A DNA stretch of 64,000 bases from Bacteroidetes bacterium SW_9_63_38 (GTDB lineage: Bacteria > Bacteroidota > Rhodothermia > Rhodothermales > Salinibacteraceae), in the NCBI GenBank assembly GCA_003022435.1, contig PXUA01000008.1, positions 183,117-247,116 of the forward strand, given 5' to 3'. The notes beneath the pieces are model-generated. The model ran no database searches. It had not been told where the DNA came from and was given only the letters and a program-made list of their open reading frames with translations. Position 1 is the first letter of the stretch; the number at the start of each line of letters is the position of its first letter. The position numbers were made by a program, and so were the translations under genes. Shown here piece after piece: positions 9,328 to 17,543 of this stretch.

Positions 9328-9906
9328 ATGCCCACTGCACAGTCCTCTCCCTCTTCCGAGACTGCCGAACAGGTTCGTGAGCTCGCAAAAGAGTTCTACG
9401 GCGGCTTCGTCCCGAACCAGATCAAGGTGCTCAACGAGCATAGTCCGGCGGCGGCCCGGATGTACATCGCGACGATGGATCTGGTCCAGGAGGGCGAGCT
9501 CGAAGATCACGAACGAGAGGCCGTGATTCTGGCGGTCTCGCGCTACAACGACTGCCACTACTGCACCCGCACGCACGCCCTACTGGGCCGTCAGGCCGGC
9601 CTGGATCAGGAGACCATTGAGACGATTCACCGGGGCGGGTTGCCGTCCGACGCGCGCCTGCGGACCCTTGTACAGGCCACCCGTCGCCTCCTCGACAAGC
9701 AGGGCTGGCTCGATGACGACGACGTGGACAGTTTGGAGCAGGCGGGCATCGGCCGGACGGAACTCTACGAAATTAACACGCTCATCGGCCTCAAGATTTT
9801 CAGTAACTACGTCAATCACGTCGCTGAGACGGAGGTGGACGACCTCGTGACCGAAGATGAGGACATCCAGGAGATGTGGCCCGTGCTCGGCACGATGGAC
9901 TGGTAA
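9328..9906 (+). CDS. AhpD-like alkylhydroperoxidase family protein with CxxC
   Basis: A 192-residue paralogue of the preceding gene, starting MPTAQSS at 9328. It keeps the AhpD-type active-site layout in SRYNDCHYCTRTHALLG, that is CxxC followed by His, near residues 73-82. Proteins of this family reduce peroxides or carry out related redox or decarboxylation chemistry. It probably forms an operon with the gene upstream. Assignment to the superfamily is strong; the precise reaction is not known. Confidence 0.87.
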   Translation: MPTAQSSPSSETAEQVRELAKEFYGGFVPNQIKVLNEHSPAAARMYIATMDLVQEGELEDHEREAVILAVSRYNDCHYCTRTHALLGRQAGLDQETIETIHRGGLPSDARLRTLVQATRRLLDKQGWLDDDDVDSLEQAGIGRTELYEINTLIGLKIFSNYVNHVAETEVDDLVTEDEDIQEMWPVLGTMDW

Positions 9907-9993
9907 GGGGCTGCACTTTACGATCCTGCTGGCGTCGGAGTCGTCTGCCCCCTTCGGAGATGGGTCAGAAGATTGAAGATTAGGGAGCGGACC

Positions 9994-10009
9994 AATCTTC
10001 CAATCTGCC
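9994..10009 (-). repeat. Dispersed 16-mer, copy 1
   Basis: Read on the minus strand this is GGCAGATTGGAAGATT. It is identical to the copy at 58728-58743 and differs by one base from that at 20962-20977. All three lie between genes. Confidence 0.75.
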
Positions 10010-10014
10010 ACCTT

Positions 10015-10050
10015 TTTGTCTGTTCACAGCGGTTTGTCTGTTCACAGCGG
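10015..10050. repeat. 18-bp tandem duplication
   Basis: TTTGTCTGTTCACAGCGG occurs twice head to tail (10015-10032 and 10033-10050), between the AhpD-like pair and the 3' end of proA. It directly follows one copy of the dispersed 16-mer at 9994-10009. Confidence 0.8.
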
Positions 10051-10108
10051 GCAGGCTTCCCCCGCATACGTCTCTGCGATTGGAGGAAGCGTTGCCGTCG
10101 CGGAACGG

Positions 10109-11413
10109 TTATTTTTCCACTTCATGTCGCGTTTCGCCCTCGCCGTAGACCACGAACTTCTCGGTGGTGAGCGCTTCGAGCCCCATCGGGCCATACGCCT
10201 GGAGCTTGGTGGTGGAGATGCCGATTTCGGCACCCAGGCCCAGCTCGCCGCCGTCGGAGAAGCGGGAGGAGGCATTGACGAGTACCACCGATGCGTCCAC
10301 CGAGCGCACGAAGCGCCGGGCCGCGGGGAGCCGGTCGCTCACAATGACCTCGGTGTGGTTGGAGCCGTACTCGGTAATGTGGGCCATCGCGGCGTCGTCG
10401 CTGCCGACCACGCGGGCGGCTAGCGTGAGGCCGAGGTACTCCGCCGCGTAGTCGTCTTCCGTGGCCTCGCCCACGTCGTCGAGAATGGCTCGTGTCTGGG
10501 CGTCGCCGCGCAGCTCCACGCCGGCGTCGTCCAGCAGTTCTTTCACGCGGGGCAGGAAGTCCTCGGCCGCGTCCTCGTGCACGAGCAAGGTTTCGAGCGC
10601 ATTGCAGACGCTGGGGCGGGAGACCTTGCCGTCGAGCAGCAGGTCCTCGGCGATCTCCAGGTCGGCGGCGCGGTCCACGTAGAGGTGGCAGACGCCCTTG
10701 TAGTGCTTGATGACGGGGATGCGGCTCGTCTCGTCGACGAAGCGGATGAGCCCTTCGCCGCCGCGAGGAATGATGAGGTCGATATGATCGTTCAGGGTGA
10801 GCATCTCCTGCACCGCATCGCGGTCGGTGGTGGGGATGAGCGTTACGGCCGCGGGGTTCACGCCCTCGTCGTCGAGCGCGCGGTGCAGGGCCGCGGCGAT
10901 GGCCTGGTTGGAGTGAAACGCGTTGGAGCCGCCGCGCAGGAGAATGGCGTTGCCGGCCTTGAAGCAGAGCCCGGCGGCGTCGGCGGTCACGTTGGGCCGC
11001 GCCTCGTAGATCATGCCGATGACGCCGAGGGGGATGCGCATCTTCGCCACTTCGATGCCGCTGGGCCGCTTCCGAGTGCCCCTCATCTCGCCCACCGGGT
11101 CGGAGAAGGAGGCCACGTCGCGGAGGGCGTCGGCCATCTTTTCGATCCGCTCCGGGGTGAGGAGCAGACGGTCGAGGAGCGCGTCGGACAGGTTGTCCTC
11201 GCGGCCGCCCTCCATGTCGGTCTCGTTGGCGGCCAGGATCCCGTCCTCGGAGGCCTCCAGCTCGTCGGCCATCCGGTGCAGGACCCGGTTCTTCGTGTCC
11301 GTTGACAGCGTACTGAGCTCGCGGGCGGCCTCCTTACAGTCGGCGGCGAGCGCCTCGACGGACACGGATTCGCTGGAGTCGGCGGGGAGCGTTTGGGGGG
11401 CAGGGCTGGACAT
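10109..11413 (-). CDS. proA: Glutamate-5-semialdehyde dehydrogenase (gamma-glutamyl phosphate reductase)
   Basis: A 434-residue enzyme for the second step of proline synthesis, reducing gamma-glutamyl phosphate to glutamate semialdehyde with NADPH. The start is at 11413 (MSSPAPQTL); the longer frame is repetitive upstream DNA. Family motifs include PLGVIGMIYEARPNVTADAAG, quoted here as PLGVIGMIYEARPN near residue 125, RGGSNAFHSN, the nucleophile cysteine in VSRPSVCNALETLLVH near residue 276, and the C-terminal GLGAEIGISTTKLQAYGPMG in the quinone-like tail. proB lies upstream on the same strand, separated by a repeat-rich 348-bp gap rather than overlapping as is common. Confidence 0.96.
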   Translation of the reverse strand: MSSPAPQTLPADSSESVSVEALAADCKEAARELSTLSTDTKNRVLHRMADELEASEDGILAANETDMEGGREDNLSDALLDRLLLTPERIEKMADALRDVASFSDPVGEMRGTRKRPSGIEVAKMRIPLGVIGMIYEARPNVTADAAGLCFKAGNAILLRGGSNAFHSNQAIAAALHRALDDEGVNPAAVTLIPTTDRDAVQEMLTLNDHIDLIIPRGGEGLIRFVDETSRIPVIKHYKGVCHLYVDRAADLEIAEDLLLDGKVSRPSVCNALETLLVHEDAAEDFLPRVKELLDDAGVELRGDAQTRAILDDVGEATEDDYAAEYLGLTLAARVVGSDDAAMAHITEYGSNHTEVIVSDRLPAARRFVRSVDASVVLVNASSRFSDGGELGLGAEIGISTTKLQAYGPMGLEALTTEKFVVYGEGETRHEVEK

Positions 11414-11761
11414 CGGGGAACGGAGATCGGTTTGCGAACCACGGAACGTGTACTGTACCCGGCGGGGGGACAGGTGCTCCGCAGCGGGATTCGAATTTCG
11501 TATTGCGTTGGTGCGTTGGTCCGTTATGCGTTGAGAGCTGTGTGTTGCGGGTTGTGTGTTGCGGGTTGTGGGTTCGCGCGTCGGAGCGTTAGTGCGTTGG
11601 GGGCTTGGCACGTTAGCGCGTTGGTTCGTTAGGCGTGAAGCGTTGGGGGGGAGTGCACAGGGCGGTCGGTTGGGAAGCGCCCGGATACGCAATACGAAAC
11701 ACGCAATACACTCCTCTCAATCTCCCCTCACCATCCTGCACATGCCCTCACGCATCACGTC
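11414..11761. other. Repeat-rich gap between proB and proA
   Basis: 348 bp without a gene. From about 11500 to 11650 it is built of degenerate 7-bp units related to GCGTTGG and GCGGGTT. A clean run of five heptamers lies at 11540-11574 (GTGTGTT, GCGGGTT, GTGTGTT, GCGGGTT, GTGGGTT). Around 11687-11712 there are units related to ACGCAATAC on the same strand. It may hold a promoter for proA, but none is obvious. Confidence 0.7.
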
Positions 11762-12889
11762 TCAGTCCACCAGGACCAGGTCGTCGCGGTGAATGACGTG
11801 GTCGGCCGGGGCAGTGCCCAGGATGTCCGCAATAGCGTGGCTCTGGCGGCCCTGAATGCGGCGGAGGGCGTCGGTGCCGTACTGAGTGATGCCCTTGGCG
11901 ATGCGGGCGGAGGGGCCGTCGTCGGTCGCCACCATCACGGCCACGGCGTCCCCCTGGGCGAACGTGCCCCCGACCGAGACGACGCCGGAGGGGAGAAGCG
12001 AGGCGCCGCCGTTGCGAAGCGCCTGGGCAGCGCCGTCGTCCACCACGATCCGGCCGGCGGTCGGGAGGGCGTGGAGCATCCAGTGCTTGCGGGCGGAGAG
12101 GGGCCGATCGACACGGCGGAAGAGGGTACCGGGCATCTCGTCGCGCCCGAGGGCGTCGAGGTGGTCGCCCTTCGTGCCGTTGACGAGCACCGTGTCGATG
12201 CCGCGGTCGGTGGCCTTCTCGGCGGCCTCCACCTTCGTGTGCATGCCGCCGCGCGCTACGGCCCGATTCGCGCCCCCCACCATGTCGTAGATGTCGTCGG
12301 TGATGCGGTTGACCACCGGCCGGTGCTCGGCGTCGGGCGTCGTGCGCGGGTCGGCGTCGTAGAGGCCGTCCACGTCGGAGCAGATGACCAGCAGATCGGC
12401 CTCGGCGAGGACGGCGACATAGGCGGCGAGGTTGTCGTTGTCGCCCACCTGCAGCTCCTCGGTGGCGACGGTGTCGTTCTCATTGACGATCGGGAGGGCG
12501 TCGCGGTCCAGCAGCTCCTGGATCGTGTTCTTGGCGTTCACGAAGCGGGATCGGCGCTGTAGGTCGTCGTATGTGAGCAGCACCTGCGCGCAGGGGGCGT
12601 CGAAGAGACGGCGCCAGTGGGCCATGAGCAGCGGCTGGCCGGTGGCGGCGAGGGCCTGTCGCTCGGGAATGGACAGGCCGGGGCTCGCATCCCGGTCCTG
12701 TTCGGCGAGCCCGGCGGCCACGGCGCCGGACGACACCAGAATGACCTCCTTGCCCTGGTGCCGGCTCTCGATGATGAAGCGGGCAATGGGGAGCAGGTGG
12801 GTGGTGCTGCAGCCGCGGTCGTCGGGGGCGATGAGGGCACTGCCGACCTTGATGACGACGCGGTCCCAATCGGGAAGGGGAGGGGGCAT
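11762..12889 (-). CDS. proB: Glutamate 5-kinase with PUA domain
   Basis: A 375-residue enzyme that phosphorylates glutamate, the first and feedback-controlled step of proline synthesis. The amino-acid-kinase domain fills residues 1 to about 260, with VIKVGSALIAP near 10, SSGAVAAGL near 53, QALAATGQPLLMAHW, VNENDTVATEE near 149 and GDNDNLAAYVA. The C-terminal 90 or so residues (from about GRIVVDDGAAQAL) are a PUA domain, as in full-length ProB. Proline is also a common osmolyte, which fits a halophile, although its use here is inference. Confidence 0.96.
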   Translation of the reverse strand: MPPPLPDWDRVVIKVGSALIAPDDRGCSTTHLLPIARFIIESRHQGKEVILVSSGAVAAGLAEQDRDASPGLSIPERQALAATGQPLLMAHWRRLFDAPCAQVLLTYDDLQRRSRFVNAKNTIQELLDRDALPIVNENDTVATEELQVGDNDNLAAYVAVLAEADLLVICSDVDGLYDADPRTTPDAEHRPVVNRITDDIYDMVGGANRAVARGGMHTKVEAAEKATDRGIDTVLVNGTKGDHLDALGRDEMPGTLFRRVDRPLSARKHWMLHALPTAGRIVVDDGAAQALRNGGASLLPSGVVSVGGTFAQGDAVAVMVATDDGPSARIAKGITQYGTDALRRIQGRQSHAIADILGTAPADHVIHRDDLVLVD

Positions 12890-13024
12890 GGCGGGAGTGA
12901 GGATCGAGGAGCGCAGCGGGGCGAGTGTCGCCCTGTTTCCTTTAGAAAGAAGGGACGGAGGGAGGCATCGACAACCGGTGTGCTGGCCTTTTGCCGTCCC
13001 TTCATCCCAGTCGGGCCGACGGGA

Positions 13025-14740
13025 TCAGTAGCGCAACTGCTGGAACGGGAGGCCCCAGTTGAGAAGGAGGCGGGGACTGAGGTAGTAGTCGGTGCCCCGC
13101 TCCGCGTCGGTGAGGTGCTCGGCACGCAGGGCCGCGGTGAGGCGCAGACTGGGAAGAATCTCGTACTCGACGGCCGCGTCGAGACGGCTGTGCTCCTGCC
13201 GCACGCCGTCCAGGAGGGCGAACCCGAAGCGGCGGTCCGGCCGGTCATTGGACGGCACGCGGGCGTCGCCGCCCACGTTCACGACCGACCCATCGCTGGC
13301 AATTGGGTTGCGCCCGCTCACGGTCCAGGAGGCGGACAGGAGGCCGCGCCACGGGCCGGGCGGCTCGTAGTCCAGAAAGGCCGACAGGTCGATGCTGTTG
13401 GGGCCGGCCGGGTGTCCCACGAGGTCGTTCATGTGCAGGAAGGCGGAGGCCCCGGTGCGCTGGCTGTAGAGGAAGGGGCGTAGGCGCGCAGCTTCCAGCC
13501 GGGCGGACAGATGCGGAAGGCCCGGCTCCACGACGTGCAGGCCCAGCGTGCCGCCCCACTTGTTGGCCCACCACTGGTCGCCAATATTCGAGACGCGGAG
13601 CTCATCGAGCACGAACTGGCCGTAGAACTCGGTGTTGGGGATAAAGGAGGGCCGCCAGGAGGCGCCGGCCCCGAGCATCGCGTTGCCGCCGCTGCCGAGG
13701 TCGCGCTCGACGGGCCGAAAGGCGACGACCGGATTCAGGTAGGCGGGATCGAAGTTGCTGCCGCCGGCCGTCGTATCCCGCGCCATGATGACGCCCTCGT
13801 ACAGGTCCAGGTCCAGGTTATCGGCGAGGTGGATGTTGACGTGGTGAAAGACGCCCCACCGGGAGGGCCGATCGGGACCGCTGAAGGTCGCTTCCGTGTC
13901 CGCGTCCAGAAAGCGGGCCAGCAGGTACGAGTACTGCACGGGGCCGAGCGTGGCCCGAATCTGCGCCTGGTCGTAGACCGTGCCGACGTCGGACAGGAAG
14001 ACGCTGCCCTGCCCCGGTCCCCAGTGGTTGCGGGCGCGCCCGGCCCGGATCTCGAAGTGTCGGCTTCGAACTCCGACAATCCCCGTCGCCTCGAAAAAGT
14101 TGTAGGGGTCGCCCTTGTCGTAGAACGAGATGTGGCCGACGCGGGGTGCGGTGTTCTTTTTCTGGATGTCCTCTTCAGGAGCCGGCCACTGAGGGCGCCA
14201 CTGATTTTCCGACAGGCGGCTCTCGAAGAAGAGGTGGTCGCCCACGTGGCCGGAGAAGCGGAGGCCGCGCGTGTTGCGCCAGGCGGTGCCGTTGACGAAG
14301 CGGCTGGACTCCTCGCTGTGGACGGAGGGGCCGAGGTGTCCGTAGTAGCGGGGATTGAGCTGGAGCCCGTACCGGTCGCCCTCGAGAGAAATCATGTCCT
14401 GACCGTTGTCGTAGACGGGCAGACGCTCCTGAATCCAGCCGGCGCTGGGGCGGGGGGGCTCGCGCAGGCGGGCCAACTGCTGCCGGTTGCCCGGCGTGAG
14501 GACCTGCTCCGCGCTGTCGCGGACGGCGAGGGAGTCGAGGTAGCGCCGCGCCTCGTACACCGAGAGGGGCCGGTGTGCCAAAAAGGCATCCGGCAGGTGA
14601 CCCTTCGTCTGCTGGGCCTGAAGGAAGCGGTGCGTTTCGTCGTCGAGCTGAAGGAGCCCGTCGGTCTGGGCGTGCGCGATGAGACTACCTCCCCATCCCG
14701 CAAGCAGAATCACACTCAGAAAGAGTTGTCGAGTCATCAA
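13025..14740 (-). CDS. Wzi-like capsule assembly outer-membrane protein
   Basis: A 571-residue secreted protein with a cleavable signal peptide (MMTRQLFLSVILLAGWGGSL, cleavage near the AHAQ motif). The mature part begins with a soluble helical segment (residues about 25-110) and continues as alternating amphipathic strands typical of a beta-barrel, ending in an aromatic residue (LRY). The segment FEIRAGRARNHWGPGQGSVF near residue 235 resembles the conserved part of Caps_assemb_Wzi proteins, which anchor capsule or exopolysaccharide at the outer membrane. No polysaccharide genes lie nearby, so the partner polymer is unknown. The start could also be the second Met at 14737. Confidence 0.75.
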   Translation of the reverse strand: MMTRQLFLSVILLAGWGGSLIAHAQTDGLLQLDDETHRFLQAQQTKGHLPDAFLAHRPLSVYEARRYLDSLAVRDSAEQVLTPGNRQQLARLREPPRPSAGWIQERLPVYDNGQDMISLEGDRYGLQLNPRYYGHLGPSVHSEESSRFVNGTAWRNTRGLRFSGHVGDHLFFESRLSENQWRPQWPAPEEDIQKKNTAPRVGHISFYDKGDPYNFFEATGIVGVRSRHFEIRAGRARNHWGPGQGSVFLSDVGTVYDQAQIRATLGPVQYSYLLARFLDADTEATFSGPDRPSRWGVFHHVNIHLADNLDLDLYEGVIMARDTTAGGSNFDPAYLNPVVAFRPVERDLGSGGNAMLGAGASWRPSFIPNTEFYGQFVLDELRVSNIGDQWWANKWGGTLGLHVVEPGLPHLSARLEAARLRPFLYSQRTGASAFLHMNDLVGHPAGPNSIDLSAFLDYEPPGPWRGLLSASWTVSGRNPIASDGSVVNVGGDARVPSNDRPDRRFGFALLDGVRQEHSRLDAAVEYEILPSLRLTAALRAEHLTDAERGTDYYLSPRLLLNWGLPFQQLRY

Positions 14741-15026
14741 GAGGGAGAGATGTGTGCGGCGCAGTCGAAGCGGACATTCCTACGGGTAGACCGGACCACC
14801 GATCCACTGCCGGCGTGTACGGAGACCGCACCGCCTTCAATCAGGCTTAAAAAATAGATCGATAAAGCGAACAGCGGTTCGAACTGTGGAGCTGCCCGTT
14901 TCGTGGAAGCGTAGAATCGGTGGGCTCTTCGTCGCGGTTGCGATTTTCGCTCATCCCCGATCACAGTCCGGAACGGCCGACCGCTCCTTCTTCTGACATC
15001 TGCCGCGGCGCTAACGAATCGGTCCA

Positions 15027-15430
15027 TCATCGATGGAAGTACCGTTCCCACAGCATACGCCCTCCGCCCACGAGGGCAAGAACGGCGAAGACCCCAAGCG
15101 AAATGCACAGGAGACCGAATACGCCCCCCCGGCAGCCGCCCTGCCGAATGGACCATCTGAAGGATGGAAAAAGATCATATCGATCACCAGGCCCCAACAC
15201 AGAAGCGCGAGCAGCCCGAATCCTATTCCGCATGCCGTATCCCAGAACCGGCTTCGTTGCGCAGCGAAGAGACGGCGAATTAGAACACCGGCGATCACCC
15301 AGCCCACTGTGGAAAGAATCGAATACGCGATTACAGATACCTCTCTGTTTATCACGTCTGCGATCAGCTCGCCGAGTGGAAACATGACCACCGTGATGAC
15401 AACGAGTATTAGCAGCGGTTTCTTGATCAT
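15027..15430 (-). pseudogene. Small four-helix membrane protein, frameshifted; candidate immunity gene
   Basis: Starting at 15430 (MIKKPLLILVV), three membrane helices are read in one frame. After a run of seven G on the coding strand (15124-15130 on the plus strand), the fourth helix, GGVFGLLCISLGVFAVLALV, and the end MLWERYFHR lie in another frame that stops at 15027. One extra G would restore a protein of about 134 residues. As written, the first frame instead runs on to a stop at 15011. The start codon overlaps the stop of the toxin-like gene (ATGA, 15427-15430), so the two are translationally coupled, as toxin-immunity pairs often are. The immunity role is inferred from position only. 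Confidence 0.6.
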
Positions 15431-16152
15431 AACTCGATTGTTCTGCCGCCTTTGGTCTGAATATCCGGGGCAAGCCCGTAGCCGAGATAGCCCCACCCGG
15501 TCTCCTTGTTGTCGTCTTCCGGCTTGTGAGCCTGAAAGATGTGTTGCAGATCCGCAAGGTCTACGTTCTCCGGATTTTCGCTGTACCGCTTGTAAAGTGA
15601 GCAACCCTCCTCGATTGCCTGTTCGTCTCGCACGGGATCCTTGCCGCCCGTCGCGCCGGTGCCGCTCTTCTGCTGAGCGTCGGAGGCCCAGATCAGTTCC
15701 TTTTTGCTGAAGCCCGCAGCGCGTCCGACGTACCCGTAGTGCAGGTTCGACCAGATGTCGTAGTAGTACACGGCTGGGGAGTTGGTGAGGCGATTCCACT
15801 GTCCCCACGCATCAGCGAGAACCGGCTTAAAGTCCCATATGCCATCGCCGTGAATGGAGAATCCAGCATCTTTCCCAAGACTCTTGGCAGCTTCGTACCA
15901 ACTGTCGGAATCGGTCACGTAGGGTTCCGGGCGGACGAGACCACTCCATTTGAAACAGGCATCATCTTTAATCTCGAAGAACTCCATATATTCTTGCCTG
16001 ACGCCGCGCTCCTCTATCTGGGCAGCAATTTCCGAACGCTCCCGTCTACGCTCTGAGTCAGCCCAGTCCTCCATAGTATCTTGTAGATAATCCGCTTCCC
16101 ATACAGAGTGGTCGTGCTTCGCCGTGGCAAGTTCGAATTTTGACGCCCCCAT
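15427..16152 (-). CDS. Polymorphic toxin type 44 (Ntox44-like) C-terminal module
   Basis: From the ATG at 16152 this encodes 241 residues; the frame is open further to 16275, but that part is antisense to a 5'-nucleotidase fragment. The last 120 or so residues match the Ntox44 pattern as I know it: GIWDFKPVL, then YDIWSNLHYGYVGRAAGFSK, then SDAQQKSG, then DEQAIEEGCSLYKRY. Ntox44 is a predicted nuclease toxin tip carried by Rhs, T6SS or similar delivery proteins. No delivery domain is encoded here, so this is either an orphan toxin cassette or the severed end of a larger gene. The next gene overlaps by ATGA. Confidence 0.65.
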   Translation of the reverse strand: MGASKFELATAKHDHSVWEADYLQDTMEDWADSERRRERSEIAAQIEERGVRQEYMEFFEIKDDACFKWSGLVRPEPYVTDSDSWYEAAKSLGKDAGFSIHGDGIWDFKPVLADAWGQWNRLTNSPAVYYYDIWSNLHYGYVGRAAGFSKKELIWASDAQQKSGTGATGGKDPVRDEQAIEEGCSLYKRYSENPENVDLADLQHIFQAHKPEDDNKETGWGYLGYGLAPDIQTKGGRTIEL

Positions 16153-16162
16153 CACGGCGTAA

Positions 16163-16952
16163 CGTGGCGCGAGCTGTTTGACTTGTTGATCGTCGGGGCC
16201 CAGAAGCCGGACTTCTTTTCGGTGCGCATGCCGGCCTTTCGGGTTGAGAGCGAGGATGGCCTGCTGCGCGAGCACAAGAACGGGCCGCTGGAGGAGGGGG
16301 CGGTGTACGTGGGCGGCAACGCGCCGCTCGTCGAGAAGAGTCTCGGCCTGCGGGGAGAAGAGATTCTATACGTGGGGGATCACCTGTTCGTGGACGTGAA
16401 CGTGTCGAAGAAGGTACTGCGGTGGCGGACAGCGCTCGTGGTCCGCGAGCTGGAACGCGAGATCGAGGCGTTTCAGTCGTTTGCCGAGAAGCAGGAGCGG
16501 CTCTCGGCGCTCATGGAGAAGAAGGAGCGGCTGGAGGCGGAGTTTTCGGCGAAGCGGTTACAGCGACAGCGCTTGAAGAAGGGCTACAGCGAGGCCGACG
16601 GCCCCGATCCCGAGACGCTGGAGACGGAGATGCAGCAGATCCGGACTCGGCTCGTGGCTATCGACGAGCAGAGTGCGCCGCTGGCGAAGGCGTCCAGCCG
16701 GCTCGTCAACGAAAACTGGGGCCTCTCATGCGGACCGGCAAAGACAAAAGTCTCTTTGCCCGACAGGTGGAGCGCTACGCGGATGTCTACACCGGGCGCG
16801 TCCCCAACTTTCTGCACCACACCCCCCTCACGTACCTGCGCTCGCATTGGGGCAGCCTGCCGCACGACGAGGCCGCCGAGCAGGCGCCGACCTATCCCCC
16901 CCTCACCTCCGGCTACGAGTGGGACGCGACCACGGCGAAGGAGCGGGGCTAA
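16163..16952 (+). pseudogene. HAD-IG family 5'-nucleotidase, 5'-truncated and frameshifted
   Basis: Homology to HAD-IG 5'-nucleotidases (cytosolic purine nucleotidase type) begins abruptly at about 16163 with WRELFDLLIVGAQKPDFF. It continues through YVGDHLFVDVNVSKK and a long coiled coil, then breaks at about 16722-16726. The C-terminal part, RTGKDKSLFARQVERYADVY followed by SHWGSLPHDE, is in the next frame and stops at 16952. One added G after NENWG would rejoin the frames. Roughly the N-terminal half, including the usual DxD nucleophile region, is missing and is replaced by the divergent toxin gene. It cannot be functional as written. Confidence 0.75.
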
Positions 16953-17090
16953 CCCCGCATGGCGAGGACGCTCGAGGAAAGAGATGCGGGGGCAAAGAGG
17001 GAAAGAGAAACCGCGTGGGTGCGTGGCGAATGCAACCCGCTCCTACGTAATTCCGTGTTTTGACTCCGTAACGTCATGGGATCGTGCGGA

Positions 17091-17170
17091 CTACGCCGAT
17101 TCGTTCTGTGCAGTGTCGAGGGCCTCGACGAACACCTCCACCGGCCGCGCCCCCGCCACAGCGTGCTTAC
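17091..17170 (-). pseudogene. C-terminal remnant of a DsbA/FrnE-like thioredoxin-fold protein
   Basis: Read on the minus strand, about 26 codons ending at 17091 give ISKHAVAGARPVEVFVEALD and a short tail. This matches the usual end of DsbA-family FrnE oxidoreductases (AVxGAQPxEVFxxAL). Nothing upstream in the same frame resembles the rest of that family, so only a gene tail survives. The stretch is short, hence the moderate confidence. Confidence 0.4.
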
Positions 17171-17431
17171 TGATACGTGAATGGGTTGCCACCGATCCTG
17201 GAAATCTCAGATTTCCTAGATCGAGCCAATCTGAGATTGGCAAAGACGATTGTCGCTGGTAGCACAACACGGTCCTACTTACACCGAATCCGGTTGAAGG
17301 ATTCGGGCATGTAGGTGCGTAGTCTCAACTAATCGGAACTCGTTCCGAATCGGGGTGTGGGTACGAAAGCATCTACGTGTGTACCACGTACTTACCTACA
17401 AACCTACATACCTTCATGCCCGGATGGAGCT

Positions 17432-17515
17432 GTCTCACGAGTGAGACAGTCTCACCCGTGAGACTGTCCCACTGATGGGATTGTCCCACTGGTGGGGCTG
17501 TCCCACTGGTGGGAC
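17432..17515. repeat. Tandem array of five 16-bp dyads, period 17
   Basis: Five units, each a 7-bp arm, 2-bp centre and 7-bp arm, are separated by single bases: 17432-17447, 17449-17464, 17466-17481, 17483-17498 and 17500-17515. Units 1 and 2 have arms GTCTCAC/GTGAGAC; units 3-5 have GTCCCAC with GTGGGAC or near versions. Units 1, 2 and 5 are perfect dyads; unit 3 has two mismatches and unit 4 one. The T-to-C change in the left arm is matched by A-to-G in the right, so symmetry is kept. The array lies just 3' of glgP. Confidence 0.9.
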
Positions 17516-17543
17516 TCGAACGAGTTCGGCTGCGGAGTTGGTG

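Larger units (their letters stand above)
16953..17543. other. Gene-poor, repeat-rich decayed region
   Basis: No intact gene is visible. Besides the DsbA-like remnant it has an inverted repeat AATCTCAGATT (17203-17213) against AATCTGAGATT (17228-17238). A second inverted pair is CGGGCATG (17304-17311) against CATGCCCG (17415-17422), enclosing dense GTAGGT/ACCTAC words. The dyad array at 17432-17515 follows. It looks like an accumulation of small mobile or palindromic debris. Confidence 0.6.

Noticed and set aside
17432..17515. Possible CRISPR or terminator cluster
   Set aside because: Units are 16 bp with one-base gaps, there are no spacers, and no T tracts follow the hairpins.
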